Source of the DNA: Zhengitettix transpicula
Lineage: Eukaryota; Arthropoda; Insecta; Orthoptera; Tetrigidae
Direction: 5' to 3'
Length of the DNA stretch: 64,000 nucleotides
Assembly: GCA_037074705.1 (NCBI GenBank)
Contig: CM073590.1
Coordinates: 208,550,746 to 208,614,745, forward strand
How positions within the stretch are numbered: the stretch's first letter is position 1; each line of letters opens with the position of its first letter. Positions 60,170 through 64,000 of this stretch are shown one piece after another. The notes beneath the pieces were generated by a model that saw only the letters and a list, made by a program, of their open reading frames with translations, did no database searches and had not been told where the DNA came from. The position numbers and the translations under genes are program-made.

Positions 60170-61467
60170 CCACTGTGATCAAAAAGTAAGGTGAAATTGT
60201 CATTTAAAACTCCCGGGTATTAAGACGACAGGAAATTTTTTTTTCCTATGTTGGTAGGACTGTCTATAATATTTTACAAGCGTCTGTTTGTTAAAAGGTT
60301 GAATTATCTCCGAGTTACACGTGTTTTTGTAAACAACCAAAAGTGAATTTTCCGATTTTTGCAATGAGTGATTTTGTTGAGCAAAGAACTTGCATCAAAT
60401 TTTGATTGCGGGACGAATATTCTTGTGCGGACACGTTAAAAATGTTGCGGAAGGCCTTTGGTGATCAAACTATGGCACAAAAAAAGTTTATAAGTGGTAC
60501 AACGAGTTCAAACAGGACCGAGAACGCGTTGAAGACGAACCGCGCTCTGGACGACCATCAACGTCTACCGACAAGGGCCACGTCCAACTAATCAAAGATT
60601 TGGTGCTCGAAAATCGTCGATGGACAATTAGAGATCTCGCTGATAGTGTTGGAATATCATTTGGCTCAGCCCAAACCATTTTGAAGAATGTTTTGTGTCT
60701 CAAACGCGTCAAGTCTCGATTGGTGCCAAAATCGCTCAATTTTTTTTAAAAAAAAGCGTCGCGTTGATGTGTGTGAAACTTTGCTGTCTGACTATCAGGA
60801 CCACTTAAAATGCATCATTACTGGAGACGAGACTTGGATTTACGCATACGATCCTGAAACCACCGAGAAATGCAGCGAATATCGTGCAAAAGGTGAAGCA
60901 AGACCGAAAAGACCACGGCAAAGTCGATTGAAAATCAAGGTCATGTTGACAGTTTTCCTTGATTATCGTGGTGTGGTGCACTATGAATCCTTCCGCCGGG
61001 CCAAACTGTCAACAAAGAATATTATTTGAGCGTTATGCGTCGTTTGCATGAAGATATTCGTCTGAAACGGCCGGAATTATGAGCGAACAACTCTTGGTTC
61101 CTTCATCACGATAATGCACCATGTCATACTGCATTGGTTCTTCGCGACTTTTTTGCCAAAAACTCGACTCATATCGTTCCGCAACCACCGTATTCACCTG
61201 ATTTGGCTCCGTGCGACTTCTCGCTGTTCAGAAAACTCAAAAGGCCAATGCGGGGACGCCGTTTTGACACGATTGAGGAGATAAAAACCAAATCCAAGAA
61301 CGTCTTGAAGGCTATACCAGAAAAAGACTATTCCGACTGTTTCGAGGACTGGAAAAAGTGCGTGTTATCGGACGGGATTACTTTGAAGGGGATGAATTTG
61401 ATTTGGAAGAATAAATAAAGAATTTATATTTTATAAATAAATTCACTTTACTTTTTGTTCACCGTGG
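60170..61467 (+). mobile_element. mariner element M4, inactive
   Basis: Inverted repeats CCACTGTGATCAAAAAGTAA and TTTTTGTTCACCGTGG (one change), flanked by TA (60168-60169, 61468-61469). It is 1298 bp long and the same family as M1-M3. Confidence 0.95.
60364..61416 (+). pseudogene. mariner transposase, broken (M4)
   Basis: The start ATG is at 60364 (MSDFVEQRTCIKF), but the next codon is TGA. Seven A are followed directly by GTTTATAAG near 60486, the same single-base loss as in M2, giving KKFISGTT. The DNA-binding region continues in another frame (WTIRDLADSVGIS). After FFKKK the catalytic half reads RRVDVCETLLSDYQDH and ITGDETWIYAYDPET (first Asp). It then shifts near 60988 (ESFRRAKLSTK) and meets a stop replacing Trp (TGAGCG at 61081). 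HHDNAPCHTALVLRDFF and YSPDLAPCDF follow with D34D spacing. The C-terminus has a small deletion in the KKRWKK region. It is clearly non-functional. Confidence 0.93.
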
Positions 61468-61469
61468 TA

Positions 61470-63111
61470 TGTATATAAAAATCTAATCTAAATGTTTTCA
61501 TTTCTATAATACGTAACAGAATTTGTTTAGTGATGTAACAGAGGCATCGTTCGAGGAAAATAGAGTGAAATCGCACTCACGCAGATTTAATTCTCTGCGT
61601 GGAAATAATTACTTCATTTCTCACATGAAAATCATTGTTGCCTTAAAAAGGCAACTGTAAAAGGATTGGTTAACATCTCTACACTTATATTCTAATATAC
61701 TCATGAATCTTGAGTCATTATGGACATCATTTTCATGTACTAGGGGGATATAAATTTTTTAATACTTTTAAAACCTCTACAGTTTCTTGAATTTCTTAAA
61801 ATATATTTTACTTTTAATTCTCTACTTAAAAAACGCGTTTATGAGATCAATTTCTATTTTAAGACTACTGACTGATGTGAAACTTATTGATCAATCTTCG
61901 AAAAATTTTCTATTTTTACATAACCGCGATTAACTAAAGTCACACCAAATTTTCATTTAGTTCCACTTTAAAATAGCGCCATAGTCTTAAAGAATAATTT
62001 TGTCAAAACAACAAAATTTTGGGTAGTTATATAATCACGTCTGTTCATTGCGGAAGCGTTCCTCACATCTTAATTTAAAGCGTATAAAAATTATTAATAT
62101 TATGTCTCCCAAATGTTTTTTTATAAATCACACATTTTGAGAAATTTCCGTTAGTGATATTCAATTTGTGTCGGGGAGAAGGTTGTGGCACCGCGATCGC
62201 CATGCTTTATAATCTAGATATTACCTGTCTCTTGGTCTGTTGATAATTATCGGACACGCTGAGTCATGAAGTATTATTCTGAGAATTTAGTCCAGAGAAC
62301 ACAGAAGAAAACCAAGCGAGATTCATCATCGTATATTATATAACTATTTGAAAATACTACATATGCAGCTAGTTTCACAAATTTAAACTTTCTATAAGGC
62401 CCTAAGAGAATGATCTTTGCTTAAAGCTGAACAGGTAAATTGAAATAATATTTTAAGACATTTTTATATAATTAATAATAGTAATTACACTCAGTATTAT
62501 AGAAGGAACATTTTATAATTTATGATAAAACCAACCCTTGTTGCAATATGACATTATCTGGTAGTATTTTTCATAATCGTTCATTTCTTAATTATAGTAG
62601 TGACATCTGTCTGAACTTCCACTCTTTCGTAATAACTACATCCAGTTCTAATTTAATAAACAAGGACTAGAATAATTTAAATAAATTATTATATTATATT
62701 ATTATAATTATGCAACTGAGTATTTCCCTGTCGACGTTTTTTTATAATAATTATTTATTTTCCTAGCTTGATTAATTTATTTGCATTAATAATTCTCAAT
62801 TTTTCCCAAAGCACGTTGTTCATTATTAAACTTAAAACATTAATCTAACTGACTTTTTCTAAACAATGAAAACTTTCCCGTAGGAAATATCACCACGAGC
62901 CATTAAAGAGTGAAAGTATGCAAAGCAAACTATTTTTGTCTACTTTGGATCAGAGCAATTTCTCTTGATTGCGTTCTTTGTACTTATTGTGTCAGTGCTG
63001 CTTCGTTGCTTTTAACTGCTTCAGATGTGGAGTTTTTTAAGTGGTAAAATAAAATATAGCAACCGTTGCAGAAAATTCAACGTTTGCTGTTCTAAAGTAT
63101 TTTGGTGTTCA
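61470..63111. other. Unassigned AT-rich sequence
   Basis: Nothing recognised. No open frame above 60 codons was noted. Confidence 0.4.
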
Positions 63112-63231
63112 CAATAAAAAAATAGCCAAATACAGACAAAAGAAGTGATAATATAAACACCACACAACGTTTCAGGGGTCCTTGTTCCTTTCTTCAGGTG
63201 CTAAGAAGAGCCTAGAGCGACACAACCGCAC
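63112..63231 (-). repeat. P1 arm fused to truncated gag
   Basis: On the minus strand: CGGTTGTGTCGCTCTAGGC, CACCTGAAGAAAGGAAC, CCCCTGAAACGTTGTGTGG, TTATATTATCACTTC. The core spans 63169-63197. The gag frame reads into it at about 63231-63236, where a short CAACT-type match is shared by both sequences. Confidence 0.75.
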
Positions 63232-63688
63232 TAGTTGATAAATTATCCACTTTTGTACTTAAATCTGCTACATTTTTACTTAAATATGCAAAAATTTTAT
63301 TCATATTTGCTCCTAAATCTTCAAAAATTTTATCCCTCATTCTTTCCAAATACTCTAATAACATATTTTCACTATCCCCTCCCACTTGTCTCTGGGAATT
63401 ATTAACAATTTTATCACCCAAATTTGGACTTTCTATTTCTACATCCTCCAATTCCTTCAATCCTTCTCCCACCAATTCCATTCCATCATCTTCAGATTTA
63501 TCTAGTACGTGTTTTAAGAAATCATCTGTAACTACCTGTCCACATTGAAACACAATTTCCTCCTCATCCATTTTATTTCTAGTTTTATCGTTTTCAACTG
63601 TTTTTTTTTCCATTTCTACTTCTTTCTTATCTAATAATTGCTTTCTATTTCTTAGCAACATAAACTTAATAGTATCTTTACGATGCAC
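63212..63688 (-). pseudogene. Gag-like N-terminal fragment of the Gypsy-type element
   Basis: A 158-codon frame starts with ATG at 63688, about 200 bp downstream (minus strand) of the LTR end and leader, where gag is expected. The sequence is acidic and hydrophilic with a Lys/Glu-rich start (KKEVEMEKKTVENDKTR). It ends in a predicted coiled coil with heptad spacing (MRDKIFEDLGANMNKIFAYL, DLSTKVDNLST), as in the N-terminal part of gag in many arthropod Gypsy elements, where it drives particle assembly. No zinc knuckle, protease or reverse transcriptase follows, because the frame runs into the P1 arm and stops. Position and composition support gag; sequence-level homology is weak, so the label is an inference. 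Confidence 0.6.
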
Positions 63689-63885
63689 ATTTAATTACGT
63701 ACTTTATCTTTAATAAATCCCATGACTTTCACGCGCGTTAAATCCCAAAATTTATTGCATGCACATCCTAAACAAAATATACTATTTTGCACCAATACCT
63801 CGGTTATTGTCAGATTTCGTTATTATTATTTATTATTTACCGTTCTTTCTATCGAAAATCGTGCCCACACGTAGTTGCGCCAATT
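63689..63885 (-). promoter_or_regulatory. Retrotransposon leader with candidate primer-binding site
   Basis: Directly after the LTR end on the minus strand lies TTGGCGCAACTACGTGTGGG (about 63864-63883). It begins TGG and sits where the tRNA primer-binding site of an LTR element belongs. It resembles, but does not match, the lysine-tRNA type TGGCGCCCAACGTGGGGC, so the primer tRNA is not identified. The remaining leader is AT-rich and leads to the gag ATG. Confidence 0.5.
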
Positions 63886-64000
63886 TATAATGACTAACAA
63901 ATTAAAGAATGAAATTAAATGAAATTTGCCCCACGTTGTGGTAGCCATTTGTAATAACCATCTTTTAAATATTTAATAATTAAACTAAACAAAAATTTAA
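63886..64000 (-). mobile_element. 5' LTR D, partial (runs off the window)
   Basis: This is the 3' end of an LTR on the minus strand, aligned with A and B: shared ATTTAATTT, TGGCTACCACAACGTGGGGC (complement at 63927-63946) and ATTACAAA. The end is CATTATA, where A and B have ATTACA. The rest of the LTR lies beyond position 64000. Unlike A, B and C, it is followed by a leader and a gag-like frame. Confidence 0.65.

Noticed and set aside
1..64000. CRISPR array, operons or other prokaryotic systems
   Set aside because: No spaced identical direct repeats, no ribosome-binding sites and no bacterial gene families; all recognised content is animal transposons.

Overview
This is AT-rich, gene-poor nuclear DNA of an animal, most likely an insect with a repeat-rich genome. 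No host protein-coding gene, tRNA gene, rRNA gene or promoter could be supported. Nearly everything recognisable is a transposable element or its debris, and almost all coding sequence is broken. The mix points to an arthropod: mariner elements of the D34D type, Jockey-type LINEs, Penelope-like elements (PLE), a Gypsy-type LTR family, Helitron-like elements and a tRNA-derived SINE. The order or species cannot be fixed from sequence alone.

Layout. 0.7-2.2 kb and 17.1-17.5 kb hold two Helitron-like copies. A poly-A-tailed retroposon, here called R, recurs at 5.0, 6.3, 9.8, 23.5, 47.2 (a tandem pair) and 58.0 kb. One LTR family gives solo LTRs at 6.8-7.9, 44.5-45.4 and 52.7-53.5 kb, a probable relative at 24.5-25.4 kb, and an LTR plus leader plus truncated gag at the right edge (63.2-64.0 kb, minus strand). 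Four copies of one approximately 1.3 kb mariner lie at 25.4, 33.8 (minus), 41.1 and 60.2 kb. Another mariner-type relic lies at 37.5-38.4 kb, a 205-bp deletion derivative at 42.6 kb, and a Tc1-like relic at 30.2-30.9 kb.

LINE pieces lie at 27.7, 40.6-43.7 (interrupted by two mariner-type insertions), 51.1 and 55.4-56.8 kb. PLE fragments lie at 13.2-13.7 kb (GIY-YIG endonuclease) and 56.9-57.1 kb (reverse transcriptase). A tRNA-derived SINE with target-site duplications is at 32.1-32.3 kb. A foldback MITE is at 35.9-36.2 kb. A transposon-like unit with tandem TTTCGGC terminal repeats spans 51.8-53.9 kb and carries an LTR inside it.

Most interesting are two families of short arms, P1 and P2, found singly and as head-to-head palindromes. 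Each has a CTGANGA-like box, a short stem-loop and a GAAAC box, which resembles the catalytic core of a hammerhead ribozyme. One P1 arm lies just downstream of the PLE endonuclease fragment on the same strand, suggesting that the arms are PLE termini. Stretches where nothing was recognised are listed as such.
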